A stretch of 64,000 nucleotides of DNA from Liopterus haemorrhoidalis (GCA_963971575.1 OZ020611.1:146904419-146968418), one strand, 5' to 3'; shown: positions 12,901-22,890, numbered from the stretch's first letter. Made by a program: numbers and translations. Notes: generated by a model from the letters alone, not told the origin.

Positions 12901-14626
12901 TGAGATCAATGTTTATATTTTATCACAGGTTCACTACCTAGCTGATAATAAATGATACAATTTAAAATAACGTATCAGGGCCACGTTACAGCAGCACTAG
13001 TTGTAATAATTTACAAGTATTAATAACAATATCACAGACCTGTACAGCTTCTAAAAATCTTGTAGGAACTTTTCTCCGCCGTCTTCTTCTGCCATCAGTG
13101 TCTTCTTCATTTTCTTCTTCCTCTTCAATGACAGGTAGGACTACTTGTGCATCTTCAGGCACTTCAGAAGGTGGTGGCTTGGGAGGACGACCTCTTTTAC
13201 GTCTTGGTTTCTCTAGACCTTCCACCTTCAGGGATAACTCATGATCAGCTGCATATACAGACCCATCTGGCATTACTGAAAATAATTCAATGAGGAAATA
13301 AATAAATTGCTATTCAACAAATGTGGATTACCAAGGGAAATTAAGTAAAATGTATGATTTAATACATTTTAGACAAGCTCATGCGAACTATGATACTTCA
13401 AAGACTAAAAAAATCATAAACCTATAGCCTATTTCTTTTGTTTAAGTGGAACTAAATTTTGAATTCTAGTAACTTTTATCGTTTAAATGAGGTTTTTAAT
13501 AATTTTATTTAGCAAAAGCCCTCTTCAGAACTTAATAGGAAAGCTCATGACAACTTACAAAATTAATATTCCAATTAGTTACGCTTAAACGTTTGGATTA
13601 GCCTATATGCAATATTTTTATAACCCTTTTTTGTTCCTTTTTTATTCAAATATTAACAATTTCAAATAATATACTATGTTTTGGTGTATGATCATGATTT
13701 TAATAATTAAAATGGTCACTAGTGCAGCAAATGGCTCAACTTTACTTAACAACCTGTAACTTGTAGTTTCATATTATAAAGACATTAGGTTAGGTTATGA
13801 TAAAAAAGAATCCAGTACAGACGAAACCAAGAGACTCGAACTAAGCTTCAAAAGAATTCTTAACTAAACTCTGTCTTATTCTTAACATTAAGCCAACAAA
13901 AACTACCGTGTTTAGATAAAAATGGAGGTTCAGGTTGTTAAGTTTTACGCAGCAAACCAGTTGTTAAATTATTTGAATCCCACAACCGAGCAGAATCCCC
14001 TCTCTGATACATGACAAACCAAAATATTGTTACATAAGAAATATGGTTATGTATGTAAATTACTTTGAATTAAAATTTCTTTTCCATCTTCTTCTACAGC
14101 TTGAAATGTAAATGTTTCTAGAACCGAATCAAAAATTCCTTCCGTCAAAAGATTTTTCTTTCGCTCTTGATTTTTCAGATAATCAGTCTGAGCCTTTAGT
14201 AACTCTCTTAACTTTTCTTGTCCAGAAACAACCAATTCCATAAACTGAACCATAGCTTCAAGTTGAATATTACATCCTGGACATATTGTTCGAGGAAGTT
14301 TTCCATCATCACGAACCTATAAAAAATCATCAATCACTTAAAAAAATATACACTTTAAATTATGACAGAAAAATCACGGTTAGAATAACACTATTTTGAA
14401 TTTCCGCTTTTATAAAACTTAAAAAGCTACATAGGAAATCAAGTTGTATACCATTATGAAATTTTCATATTAAAAAAAAAATTACCTTTAGTGGTAAATA
14501 TCTATTCACTGTTGTACTTAAATCTGGTTCATTTTCATCACTATTAAATAATAAAGTACCGTTAATATTTTCTTCTGCACATAATCTACAAATTATTGAA
14601 TCAACCAACAAAACTTGATCCTCCAT
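264..14626 (-). CDS. ZAD / AT-hook / C2H2 zinc-finger protein (5 visible exons, 3' end outside window)
   Basis: A probable nuclear DNA-binding transcription regulator. Coding exons, read on the minus strand: 14626-14486, 14316-14064, 13275-13040, 6802-6386 and 933-264. Splice signals are AG/GT at every junction and phases agree (0, 1, 0, 0; the last exon ends in phase 1 at a donor, so at least one more exon lies left of the window). About 572 residues are visible. Domain order: ZAD with two C-x2-C pairs (CRLC in exon 1, CPGC in exon 2), an AT-hook core RKRGRPPK in exon 3, an acidic stretch and two fingers in exon 4, and seven tandem C2H2 fingers in exon 5. ZAD domains dimerise and are typical of arthropod zinc-finger proteins (family knowledge). 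The chosen start is the ATG nearest the ZAD; in-frame ATGs lie at 14692 and 14659. No ortholog is claimed. Introns 3 and 4 (6.2 and 5.5 kb) are crowded with transposons. Confidence 0.88.
1106..2322. mobile_element. hAT-like non-autonomous element with internal tandem repeats
   Basis: Left end CAGGTGCGGC, right end GGCGGCCCTG, flanked by the imperfect 8-bp duplication ATTATAAC / ATCATAAC (1098-1105, 2323-2330; one mismatch). An 8-bp duplication and CAG...CTG ends are hAT hallmarks. Inside (about 1310-1670) is an imperfect ~75-80-bp tandem repeat built around GGGCGGCACTTCAGGCTTCT. It lies in intron 4 of the zinc-finger gene. No transposase is seen. Confidence 0.7.
2340..2462. repeat. 'aaggtcctcact' minisatellite
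   Basis: Three imperfect ~40-bp units of the form GGTCCTCACTT-(A)n-CAAGTGATGACCT. They lie just outside the right end of the neighbouring hAT-like element. The same module occurs inside several other elements in the window (see findings). Confidence 0.55.
2653..3241. mobile_element. Harbinger-like MITE with TAA target duplication
   Basis: Terminal inverted repeats start TACCCTTTTCACA at both ends and extend imperfectly for ~26 bp, flanked by a 3-bp duplication TAA (2650-2652, 3242-3244). A 3-bp TAA/TTA duplication is typical of PIF/Harbinger. No recognisable transposase. Located in intron 4 of the zinc-finger gene. Confidence 0.65.
3579..3641. repeat. 12-bp inverted repeat
   Basis: GCATTTGCTAGT at 3579-3590 and its exact reverse complement at 3630-3641, 39-base loop. 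The right arm abuts CAGTGGCGTAG, a hAT-terminus-like string, but no partner end was found. Confidence 0.5.
4530..4665. mobile_element. 136-bp MITE with TTA duplication
   Basis: Ends GGGCCGGGTTCTGAAAGCC and, reversed, GGGCCTGTTTCTGAAAGCT form inverted repeats of ~25 bp. TTA flanks both sides (4527-4529, 4666-4668). Size and duplication suggest a Harbinger-type MITE. Located in intron 4. Confidence 0.6.
4670..6385. other. Intron 4, nothing recognised
   Basis: AT-rich intron. A hAT-terminus-like string (AATGTTCCCTCTAA, near 4880) suggests a truncated element, but no second end was found. No coding potential is supported. Confidence 0.4.
6386..6802 (-). CDS. Exon 4: acidic region and two C2H2 fingers
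   Basis: Acceptor TTTCTCAG|GGTAAA. The first part is Glu-rich (EEESEEEEIEEK), followed by a basic patch (GGSKKKK) and two fingers, YTCEICNRGFMHYGRYLVHK and FECTQCNKLFLSKETLIVHQ. It ends LENE at GAG|GTAAGG in phase 0. The intron upstream is about 6.2 kb and holds a Helitron (7372-8642) and a tRNA-cored repeat (9592-10590). Confidence 0.87.
7767..7794. repeat. 28-bp perfect palindrome
   Basis: CTTGGTAAAAATTA followed directly by its reverse complement, flanked by AACTCG...CGAG that weakly extends the stem. The sequence just right of it (7792-7850, ACCGGCCGAGTTTGGTCATT...) is repeated directly at 8685-8743, outside the Helitron. Confidence 0.7.
8508..8603 (+). CDS. 31-codon frame inside Helitron copy 1
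   Basis: Encodes MGEELIQFELDEVRRMARER and 11 more residues, then TAA, 8 bases before the Helitron terminal hairpin. The same length frame with the same stop position is kept in the second Helitron copy (36928-37023, minus). It is probably the tail of a captured host exon or of an ancestral Helitron protein; no family is recognised. Functional expression is not implied. Confidence 0.35.
   Translation: MGEELIQFELDEVRRMARERSLRCRASSTLS
8643..9590. other. Intron 3 segment; one direct repeat
   Basis: Contains 8685-8743, a ~90% copy of 7792-7850. No exon, RNA or complete transposon could be supported in the rest. Confidence 0.4.
9592..10590 (+). repeat. tRNA-cored repeat family ('R'), copy 1
   Basis: Starts TTAGGGTCTTGTAGGTATGA and ends ACCTGCAAAACCCTG plus a small hairpin (GTGTG...CACAC), so the ends are roughly inverted repeats. 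It shares long colinear stretches (e.g. AAATTTGGCATGCTTG, TCCCACACCCTGTAGCCCAG) with copies at 24880, 26850, 42413 and 45405. Near 10058-10160 is a tRNA-like core whose B-box-like part reads GAGTTCGAATCCTG. Class is unknown and there is no coding frame. Located in intron 3. Confidence 0.7.
11235..12340. repeat. Diverged copy of the 'agtatttgaaatac' element
   Basis: The left part (11240-11310) matches 33095-33165 (TACTTTTTATCGGTG), and the right part ends GAGTATCTGGCATAGCTCTT, similar to the right end of the element at 32401-33618. The interior is not alignable by eye. No transposase seen. Located in intron 3. Confidence 0.4.
12341..13039. other. Intron 3, nothing recognised
   Basis: AT-rich sequence immediately downstream of the exon 3 donor (minus sense). 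No repeat or coding signal was identified. Confidence 0.4.
13040..13275 (-). CDS. Exon 3: AT-hook and acidic/basic linker
   Basis: Acceptor TTTTCAG|TA. The exon encodes an AT-hook (RKRGRPPK, a minor-groove binding motif), then an acidic run (EEEEENEED) and a basic run RRRRRRK. It ends EAVQ at CAG|GTCTGT in phase 0. A second possible donor, GCT|GTACAG six bases earlier, keeps the same phase and would drop two residues. Confidence 0.8.
14064..14316 (-). CDS. Exon 2: second half of ZAD and linker
   Basis: Acceptor ATAG|GTTCGT. The exon encodes VRDDGKLPRTICPGCNIQLE, supplying the second ZAD cysteine pair, then a Lys/Glu-rich, probably helical linker (LRELLKAQTDYLKNQERKK). It ends in phase 1 at A|GTAAT; the split codon is completed by TA of exon 3 to give Ile. 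Confidence 0.85.
14486..14626 (-). CDS. Exon 1: start and first half of ZAD
   Basis: Begins MEDQVLLVDSIICRLCAEE, giving the first zinc-binding pair CRLC about 14 residues from the N-terminus, as expected for a ZAD. It ends ...YLPLK at donor AAG|GTAAT in phase 0. The frame is open further upstream to an ATG at 14692, which would add 22 residues. The first intron is only 169 bases. No promoter element could be identified confidently upstream. Confidence 0.85.
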
Positions 14627-14699
14627 GTTGGACAATTCCCTCTTAACCTGTTTTCGCATCACATGACTAAATATAAAATTGCGCAACTTCATAAGAAGT

Positions 14700-16380
14700 A
14701 AATAAGATATTTACGAGTTTTTTAACAATAATTTATTGTTTATTGATATTTACATTATTTTACAATAAATTATTTAAAATATATATTTTTTTTATAAAAT
14801 AAAAATAGAAGAAATAATATATGCCTGATACAATAACATGATAAATAACAGCATAATTAAATTTAATTTAGTTAAAAATACCCAGTTTCCCTTCTTTAAA
14901 TAACTTAAAAATGTTGTACAAATTAGTTTTTTAATAATGCTGCCATCTATGATCTTCAATTCAATATGTAATTGTTGTCAAATTGATTGTTTAAAAAAGA
15001 TTATTTGTTTTCATACATTTTATGATTCATATCTATGTATATTTGCCACATGATCATAATTTTATGCATACTGTATCCGAGTTTTTATAAATTTTGTTCC
15101 AATCTGTAAAATAAAATGCATAATCACTATTTCTTATCAGCACTAAACTACCACAGAGCTATTAAACATAAATTACATTGCCAAAGTATAAAACTAACTG
15201 AGTAAATATAGCAAAGTAGTTATTTAGCTTTTTATATTGACATAAAAACAATTCAATTTAATTTGTTAGGTGTTTTGCGGATTGCATAGGAGCAAGTTGT
15301 AACGCGAACTCCGAATCAGTCGTGTTCCGCTTCTTCATAGAGAATGTTGCTGGTATGGAGTTGAAAGTGAAATTATATTTTAAAATGTTTGTTTATGCAA
15401 CATTAATTGGACAAGACAGTTAAATCTTGTCATTTCTGCTCTGTGCTCATGATTATGGTTAAGATGACTTTAAGTAGTTGTTAACTAATAATAACTTTTT
15501 TAATACTTTTAAAATTGTTTCTGTGATTTTAGTGTTTTTTGATTAGAGTGTAAAAGTTGTTAATTAATATTTATATTAAATTTAAACGTTTAATATACTT
15601 TGATTATGCAAAATTAATTTGTTAGTGCATTAGTGGGATATTTTTCCGAAGGTTATCCAGTGTTTTGAGGTAAATTCATTCAAACATTTTTGTTATTATG
15701 AGTAACCTAGTTTCAAAGTTGAATGTGAAGAAATTTTGAATGAAAACATGTTATCTAATAATTATAAAATTGTGGTTATCAAGTAATTATTTGGATAGAC
15801 AGAATTTAATGCATTTTTGATGTTTATGAAATTACAGGAATACTAAATTAGAAAATGTTGCATGATCGTATTGGCAATAATATATTTTTATATTTAACAA
15901 AACTTTTTTTTTGTGCATTTCTTTAATAAAATTACTGAAATATGAATATATCAAAATAAATTTAAAGCCAAATGGTATTTCTATTGGGGTTCTGTGAAAT
16001 ATCGCAAAGGGTTTTCCGCAGGACATCGGAGTTTCGTTAAATATCGGGAGGGATTTCGCGAGAAGCAGATGCCGAAACCGGGTGCCGAAGGACATTGTTG
16101 CCCGCCGGACTCTTAATTTTGACCTGCAAACCAAAGGTGCGTATACGTATAGGCGCACTAGGCGCGCTCCTAGGGCCCCCGATTTTTAGGGGCCACAAAT
16201 TTATAAAAATATTATTTCTATATTTTTAAACACGTGGATTTGTTTTGACAGTTCATTGTATACTTTTAGATAGTGGTGCTGTATTTATGTGTTTATAATA
16301 AAATGTAATAAAAAATAAATTATTAATATTGAGAAATTCTTATCTCAGACACTAAAATGAAATTTAGAAAACCAACATTA
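14700..16380. other. Upstream region of the zinc-finger gene
   Basis: AT-rich. 15290-15400 is less AT-rich and unique-looking and could hold a 5' exon or promoter, but no TATA/Inr pair can be called. From about 16125 fragments of 'ggcgcac...ggccccc' repeats appear, typical of decayed hAT-like MITEs. Confidence 0.35.
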
Positions 16381-17072
16381 TATCATAATCAGTGGCGACG
16401 CTAGCTAATGATTTCAAATGTTTCCTGGCCTCCTCAAATTTTACTCAAAAATATCCCGGCTCCCCCAAATTAGCAAAAAATAAACAATAATTATTTGATA
16501 TACCTCTCTCTTTACTATTTGTGCTTCTCTTTAGGAATATTATTTCATCAATTATTTATTCAAAACTGAATTGTTAGACTAGGGCCCCATAGCCACACTG
16601 TGCCTAGAGGCCTCCAGTGGTACAAACGCGACCCTGCCACAAACTAGAAGTTTCCAAAAATATTTTAAAAATAATATATAATTGTGCATATATAGAAAAG
16701 GGACATTTTTTAATTTAAGAATATAAAAGACAATAAATAATCTTCTCTTTTAGAAAGCACTTATGATTAGTGGCGGCGCTAGCTTTTAAAATCTGGGGGG
16801 CAGGAAATATTTGAAAGGGTAAAATTTTTTTGTCGTTATAAACATTAATGAAAATATGATTTTGAATTTTGAAAAGATGAAAGCGGCCTTTTGATTCTTT
16901 TCCATCTTTCACAATAGGGGATAGGCATGATTTTATTTATTTTTTATTATATTCCACTTGTTGCATATAAACATAAAAAACAGTTTTGCATTTTTTTTTT
17001 TAATTTGAAGGCTTAAAAAAATCATAAATGTATGTAGCGCTCGAAAACGACGTGTGACGTCTACCTCACTTA

Positions 17073-17168
17073 AGTGTACTGCGTACAGCCTACCCAGTGT
17101 ACTGCGTACAGCCTACCCAGTGTACTGCGTACAGCCTACCCAGTGTACAGCGTACAGCCTACACAGTC
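17073..17168. repeat. 23-bp tandem repeat, ~4 units
   Basis: Unit AGTGTACTGCGTACAGCCTA plus CCC; copies start at 17073, 17096, 17119 and 17142, the last one degenerate. Each unit contains the short palindrome GTACTGCGTAC. Confidence 0.8.
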
Positions 17169-17461
17169 TGTCGTGAACTTATTTGCTTGTATAACTTTTA
17201 TAGGTTATATAAAGTTAGAGTGATTTTAATTAATATAAAGTTTAATTCTATAAAAACAATTTATACATGTTTGCCGAACTAAATTTTATATTAAAATATA
17301 TAACCTATATTGCAGTATTTCAATTATGGCTCTAACGTTTTGTAACTTCATGTAAACAATGTAGTAAAATTCTGACATCTAATTTACATAAATATTTACA
17401 TTTTACAGCGATGCAGCGTTTGCTTACACAAAGTTATAGAATATATAAATGGATTACTTAC

Positions 17462-17577
17462 AAGTCTGTTTTGACACCACGTATTTCTTCAGCACTGTAG
17501 CATTCATTATTTTTCATAAATACATCAATGTTGGGTAAATTATCACTCTGAGCCCTAACAAAATCTTTATCTGCCAT
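17462..17577 (-). CDS. Orphan first exon, arthropod SWIM/YqaJ-like protein family (partial)
   Basis: ATG at 17577 opens MADKDFVRAQSDNLPNIDVF and continues for 38 codons to ...IRGVKTD, ending at a strong donor CTT|GTAAGT. Without splicing the frame reaches TAA one codon later. The segment resembles, from memory, the N-terminus of multicopy arthropod proteins that go on to carry a SWIM-type zinc finger and a YqaJ-like nuclease domain. No continuation was found in the 17 kb to the left, which is occupied by the zinc-finger gene. It is therefore probably a fragment, or the first exon of a gene with a very distant remainder. Confidence 0.45.
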
Positions 17578-17794
17578 TTTAATAATAAATGCGTGAAAAA
17601 TTGTTTAAAAACAAATGCATAACTCTCGAACAATACAATATACACACGTAAAGATTATGTTGTAGTCTGGGCTGCTGGGGTTTGACGTCATACTCAGTCT
17701 TATTTACTCGGCAATCTTGTTCAATAAATTTTTTCGAAATATTTTTCTGTTGCTAAATATTCGCAAAAATCTTAAAATCGACACGAGTGACACG

Positions 17795-17805
17795 CACGCA
17801 CGCAA

Positions 17806-17851
<46 letters not shown>

Positions 17852-17905
17852 TCCCACGCACACACACACACACGCACGCACGCACGCACGCACACACACA
17901 CGCAC
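17795..17905. repeat. (CACG)n/(CA)n microsatellite
   Basis: About 110 bases of CACG/CGCA with CA interruptions. The sequence just before it (17710-17788) is a partial copy of the repeat at 22900-23413 and 57474-58050, which carries a different microsatellite at the equivalent point. Confidence 0.9.
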
Positions 17906-18360
17906 GGCACATATAAATTTTATGCGTATCCCCTATTCGAAATAATCCGAAAACGAACCGGGCACTTTTATTTAAAAAGTTAAATTTTCTCCAAGCATAT
18001 ATGGATGGGAGGCAGCTGCGGGACAGAACAATTTTTAGCCCCCCCCCCCTCTTACGACCCCTGTTAATGTCGCCACTGCTTATATAAATAGCTGTTTTCC
18101 AGGATGAAGAACTCAAATCAAAATATGTAACACATGTTACCCCTATCTATAATATTCTTTATGCAATTTTGATTATAAAAAAAAAACGTTTCTTTTATTA
18201 TTTTATTTATTTCATAGTTAAGCTGTATTCAGAGTTCCTAAATTAGTCGACTATAGACTATATTTTGTGCAATGTTGATTGCCACTAACAAGTTTGTCAA
18301 ATGGTAAGGCGAGCAACCGTTCAGAGCTCCATATTTAATAGATTATGTGTTGTCGATTGT

Positions 18361-19419
18361 GGGTCATTCCATGTCAAGTGGTCTAGGGGTCCCTGCTCGA
18401 CCATCTCCAATTTTGCTGAAACTTTATGGGTGTATACATATATGTTTGAAATGATGATCTGTAAAGTTTTAGCTCCATATGTAGTATAGGTGGGGCACCA
18501 GGGGGTTGCCTATGGAAGTTATTCGGCCGCGGTGTGGCTCGTTCGTCAATAATCGGCAAAGTTTCACATGCTTCCCACATATTTTTTGTGTTTGACCCCC
18601 CAGATTTGAATTAGTTTGCCAAATTTTTATCTGCTGGTTAGAGTGGTCTTAATAATGAAGGCATGTGAAATGTACATTTTCCGAACTTTCCGTTTTGCGC
18701 GAATATGAGCATCATGTTTAAAGTCATTTTTTGCACCTTAAACAGAAAGACTCCAAAATAAAAAAAGCTTATTCTAGCAGCAAAAAACCTGCTCTATCCA
18801 ATGGTGGTAGAAAAAATAAAATCGAAGGTGACCCATTTTGTGATATTTAGCTCTGAAAATAGGTCAGATTTGCTCATTTTGACTTCGGTGGCATTTTTGC
18901 AGGCAAATATCTTAGCAAGCAAATGAACATGGAAGCTAATACTTAAGCAATGCTTTGATGTTCATATGAATAATAAGCTGGTTTGAAATAAAGCTGTCAA
19001 AAGCTTTTCTCATTAAGTTATGGAAAGTCAAAGTATGGCTTAAACTCATTACGATGAATTTTTTCGACCACTTCCAGGTCATATTGTGTCAAGTACACAC
19101 ATTAATAAGCTTTTACACTACAGTTTTTGTGTTCAACACAAAAAGTTGAACAAGAGTGTGCAATTTCATGGTGCTAGCTGCTTTAGTTGTGCAACAGCAG
19201 CATGTGAAACTTTGCCGATTATTGACGAACGAGCCACACCACGGCCGAATGAGTTCCATAGGCAAGCCCCTGGTGCCCCACCTATACTACATATGGAGCT
19301 AAAACTTTACAGATCATCATTTCAAACATATATGTATACACCCATAAAGTTTCAACAAAATTGGAGATGGTCGAGCAGGGACTCTCTCAAAAATTAGACC
19401 ACTTGACGTGGAATGACCC
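18361..19419. mobile_element. Foldback-type element with ~220-bp terminal inverted repeats
   Basis: Ends GGGTCATTCCATGTCAAGTG and, reversed, GGGTCATTCCACGTCAAGTG. The inverted repeats (18361-18581 and 19197-19419) are about 90% identical. A 4-bp duplication TTGT lies at 18357-18360 and 19420-19423. The ~615-base centre has no coding frame. The superfamily is not identified. Confidence 0.75.
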
Positions 19420-19423
19420 TTGT

Positions 19424-19947
19424 GGATAGTTTTCCAAACTTATAGTTAGTGAGTTGTTTTAATGAGACAGACATATAAACACATTGGCTATCTCAGCCTA
19501 CATCGGAGAGAACGTTCACATTGTATATCTATACCTTCATAACCTAACAAAATTTCATCGCCCTGATTACAACAAATCTCGTCCAAAATTACAAAGACGA
19601 ACAGTAAATATGATCAATTTAGGTAATTAGGTTAGGTTTAGTTAGTAAAAATCTAGAACAGCAGAATTAGGAAAACGATAATAGATATAAACAATTTACG
19701 AAGCCACCGTAGTTGGTTTAAAGACACACAGATGTCGCACTATTCGTAACGCACTAATTTCCGTAGCTATAAACGCTGCCTTGAATGCTGAAGTTATCCA
19801 TAGCGCACAATGCACAGTCAACTAATTTAAAGAGCTCTGAACGCAGTTTTAGGTACGGAATATTGAGAGTATTTGGACCAAAGATGGGCGTCTTTTGGGC
19901 TTGTCTACTTTACATGTAAACATCGTGTAGATAGTATAATCTTTGTA
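19424..19947. other. No feature recognised
   Basis: AT-rich intergenic stretch without convincing coding or repeat structure. Confidence 0.4.
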
Positions 19948-20331
19948 GACTAATCCAGCGGCGGGGAAAGGCAGGGGCGACAGGGACACAGGCCCTGGGC
20001 GCCAGAACTTAGGAGCGTCAAAACAAACGCTTAAATATACATATTTTAAGTTTTTATTAAGTTTTTCTATTTTTATTTAGATAAAAATTATAAATTTTCA
20101 TTTCTATATCAATCTTGTACATATTAAATATAAAATTGAGCTTAAAGATGTACACCTTTATTGATTATGCAATAATATTCAGTCTTCTTTTGGACTATAT
20201 TAACTTACTTACACATCTGAAAACATTTATAACTGATTTTGGTGGCACATTTAGACATACAATGGCACCTGGACTTGCAAACTTATGGTGCAATTTTGTG
20301 GCTTTGGAAGTTTACAGACAATATCTATAAG

Positions 20332-21257
20332 TAGGGTGACCAGATTCCAGTGAAGGGAAACCGGGACAGAGTAAAATAACGGAATCAATATAAAATAAAA
20401 ATAATAGGGTTAAGTTTTGGTCTGGTTTCCAAAGTTACTATTCAAAAAACCGATAAAAATTTTGCTCCATGCTATTATAAATTCAGTGTCATTTATTAAA
20501 GGAAATGTTAAGGACATCATGATCCCTTACAAAACAAGAATATAAAAAAAAAACAGTCTTTTTCTAGTGAATATAATTCGATATTAATATCTTAAATATA
20601 AATATACTCAATGTAAATGAATAGAATTCTCATCAGAAGCACATTAATTTAAATTACTTCACTTATTATTGATATTTTTTGGTTGAGCTGACTTGTCAAT
20701 ATTTATTTTTTTGTTAAAATGTGTTCATAAAATTGTGAGCAAGTGAAATAGTAATTCGTTAGAATTTGTAAAATTGCTTCAATGGTTGAAACATCCATTC
20801 GATTTCTTTCGTCTGTCCACTGTACGTTCATTAACGAAAAAATTCTTTCAATATTAGCATTATGGGGAGGAAATGAGAATAGATATTAGCACATTTTCAG
20901 AATTTTCACATTCAAAACTTTTGATTGTGAGCAAAGAAAAGCGAGCCTTTCTTACAAATGCATAATTATGTAAAAACCGGGACAATCGACCGTCCCGAAA
21001 ACATTTTTCGGGACACCGGGATCAGGGCCGGCGCGAGGCATGTGCAGCATGTGCAGCCGCACATGGCCCCGCGGTCAACAGCAGGCCCCGCGCATGGAGA
21101 TGAGGACCTTTTTTTTTTTGCTCCTCACTTGGATCTGAACAGCAGGCCCCGCGGCTCTTCTCGCACATGGCCTCGCAAATCCTAGCGCCGGCCCTGACCG
21201 GGATAATTTACATAAAACTAGGACAATCCCGGAAAACCGGGACGAATGGTCACCCTA
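20332..21257. mobile_element. hAT-like element, TAGGGTGACCA ends
   Basis: Terminal inverted repeat TAGGGTGACCA / TGGTCACCCTA with subterminal CCGGGACA motifs. Perfect 8-bp duplication TCTATAAG at 20324-20331 and 21258-21265. 926 bp, inserted in the element 19956-21978 and itself interrupted at 21023. A shorter relative lies at 37987-38320. Confidence 0.85.
21023..21196. mobile_element. 174-bp hAT-like MITE, CAGGGCCGGC ends
   Basis: CAGGGCCGGCGCGAGG at the left and GCGCCGGCCCTG at the right, with a perfect 8-bp duplication ACCGGGAT at 21015-21022 and 21197-21204. The interior contains GAGGACCTTTTTTTTTTTGC, the minisatellite module seen elsewhere. Youngest of the three nested insertions. Confidence 0.88.
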
Positions 21258-21311
21258 TCTATAAGAAACTGTCCATAATAACACATAAAACAACTCCTTA
21301 GATACAATCGT

Positions 21312-21776
21312 CTGTAGCTTATATATTTGCCACAGAACTGCACCATTAATTTGTTCCTGACCGCGGTTCGTATCTTAAGAAGTATGTATTTAGAAATCCA
21401 ATTTTTCCATTATATCTTATGGGAAATCAATTAATCTGTTCCCAGATTAAAAAAACATAAAGAAAATCCAAAAAATTAAAACAAAAAAAAAACTATTTTC
21501 ATACTAATCATGTTTTACATACTTATTAAACATTAAATTGTAAAAAAAGTACAATTTTCTTGTGTCTGGTGTTGTGGCTCAGGAGTTTTCGATTTGAAGC
21601 CTGTCACTAGCCTGTTTCTAGTACTAGGGAAAAAAGTATAATGTAAACAGGTTTTAATTCATGTGAAAAGAAGATCATCACGGTTCGTATCTAGAGGTCA
21701 AAATAGGATATGAAAATGGTTTGTATCTCGGAAAGTTCGTATATCGAGAGATTTCTAAGTCGAGGTACCACTGTAT
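21312..21776. mobile_element. Truncated Tc1/mariner-like element, one end
   Basis: The right end reads TCGAGGTACCACTG followed by TA. CAGTGGTACCTCGA is a common pogo/mariner-type MITE terminus. The interior repeats GTTCGTATCT in both orientations. The matching left end is not present, so the left boundary is approximate. Confidence 0.4.
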
Positions 21777-21986
21777 TTCCAAATTTACTTAGCCATGACT
21801 AGTATTCGGTTAAAATGTTAAAATATTTAAATGGCATCCATCTTAAATCAAAAGAATATGTTTGAAATAATATTGCGAGCACTTAAACTCCCCTCTTCGG
21901 TACGCCAGTGCATATTTTAAAAAAGGGCGCAGTTTGTCGGTTTTGCCCCGGGCGCCAAAAGTGATAGCGCTGCCTCTGATCTAATC

Positions 21987-22890
21987 GCGTAGTTCTGGTC
22001 AATCGGATATTCTGATTGGTTGAATTCAAACTTATTTAATGAATAAAGTTATTCTCCGTCTTTGCAATGGGGCATTAAAGAGGTAAATCTCTAATAAGTT
22101 AATTGTTTATCTAATAAACTGTTTTGTCCACAAATAATATTTATTTATTTATCAGTAAATAAAACGTACTACGTGTAATTCCATTCAACAATGAATTTAA
22201 TAAGTTTGCGAACACCAGGAAAATAATTGTTTACAAAAAAGTGCAGTATTGATAGTGAAAATAAAAATACAATTTAATTATAAATTGTTAATCAAAAATA
22301 GTTTTCAAAAACTTGCCAATTCAAGTTTCTACTATTTTCTAAAAAACGTAGACAAACTGTATCAGTGGTATTCAATCTGTGTTCCGCAACTTTAATTAAA
22401 TGGTTTTATTCTGTTTTTTAATAACTCCTTGTTTGGATACAATGAATTTGGTAAAATTTGCAAATTGAATAACTTTTTAATAACTAACAAAATTTTTAAT
22501 CACCATTTTCGTCATCAGTAATATATCTATATTTATTCCAAAACAGCTAATTTTACTTATTCACAAAAAGTTCAAATTTGATGAGTAGTGATTATTATTT
22601 ACTTTTACAAATTTTATGTTTATAACTTACTATATTACTTTGATTTCATATCTATAATGATTGCTAATAAATGTTCATAATAAATAAATAAGTAAGATTC
22701 AAAACAGCATATCGCTAATTATTCGATTCAATTTTTATTTATAATTTGAATTAAAAATTATATTAGGTAGGTATTGCATTTTTTAAAATGTAAAATAGTA
22801 TATTTAAAAAATATAGTCAGCTATAAAAATTTGACCAAGACTAAATTCAATAGTATGCATCTAAATTATTATTTTAAAACGTTTGACATT
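21987..22890. other. No feature recognised
   Basis: Very AT-rich; no coding frame, RNA or bounded repeat supported. Confidence 0.4.

Larger units (their letters stand above)
19956..21978. mobile_element. Outer hAT-like element of a three-level nest
   Basis: Left end CAGCGGCGGGG, right end GCGCTGCCTCTG, with imperfect 8-bp flanks GACTAATC / ATCTAATC (6 of 8). GGCCCTGGGCGCC near the left end and GCCCCGGGCGCC near the right form a subterminal inverted repeat. It hosts the insertion at 20332-21257 and a fragment ending at 21776. No transposase domain is recognised. Confidence 0.55.

Noticed and set aside
15832..16158. 108-codon minus frame
   Set aside because: Overlaps short degenerate repeats (GAAATATCGCAAAGGGTTTT-like) and decayed MITE sequence; no domain.
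16390..18078. Candidate hAT elements beginning CAGTGGCGACG (16390) or TAGTGGCGGCG (16768) and ending CGCCACTG (18078)
   Set aside because: Ends look right but flanking octamers do not match (CTTATGAT against CTTATATA at best), so pairing is unproven.
17704..18116. Overlapping open frames on both strands (Cys/Val/Arg- or His/Ala/Arg-repeats)
   Set aside because: They translate the CACG/CA microsatellite and have no independent coding signal.
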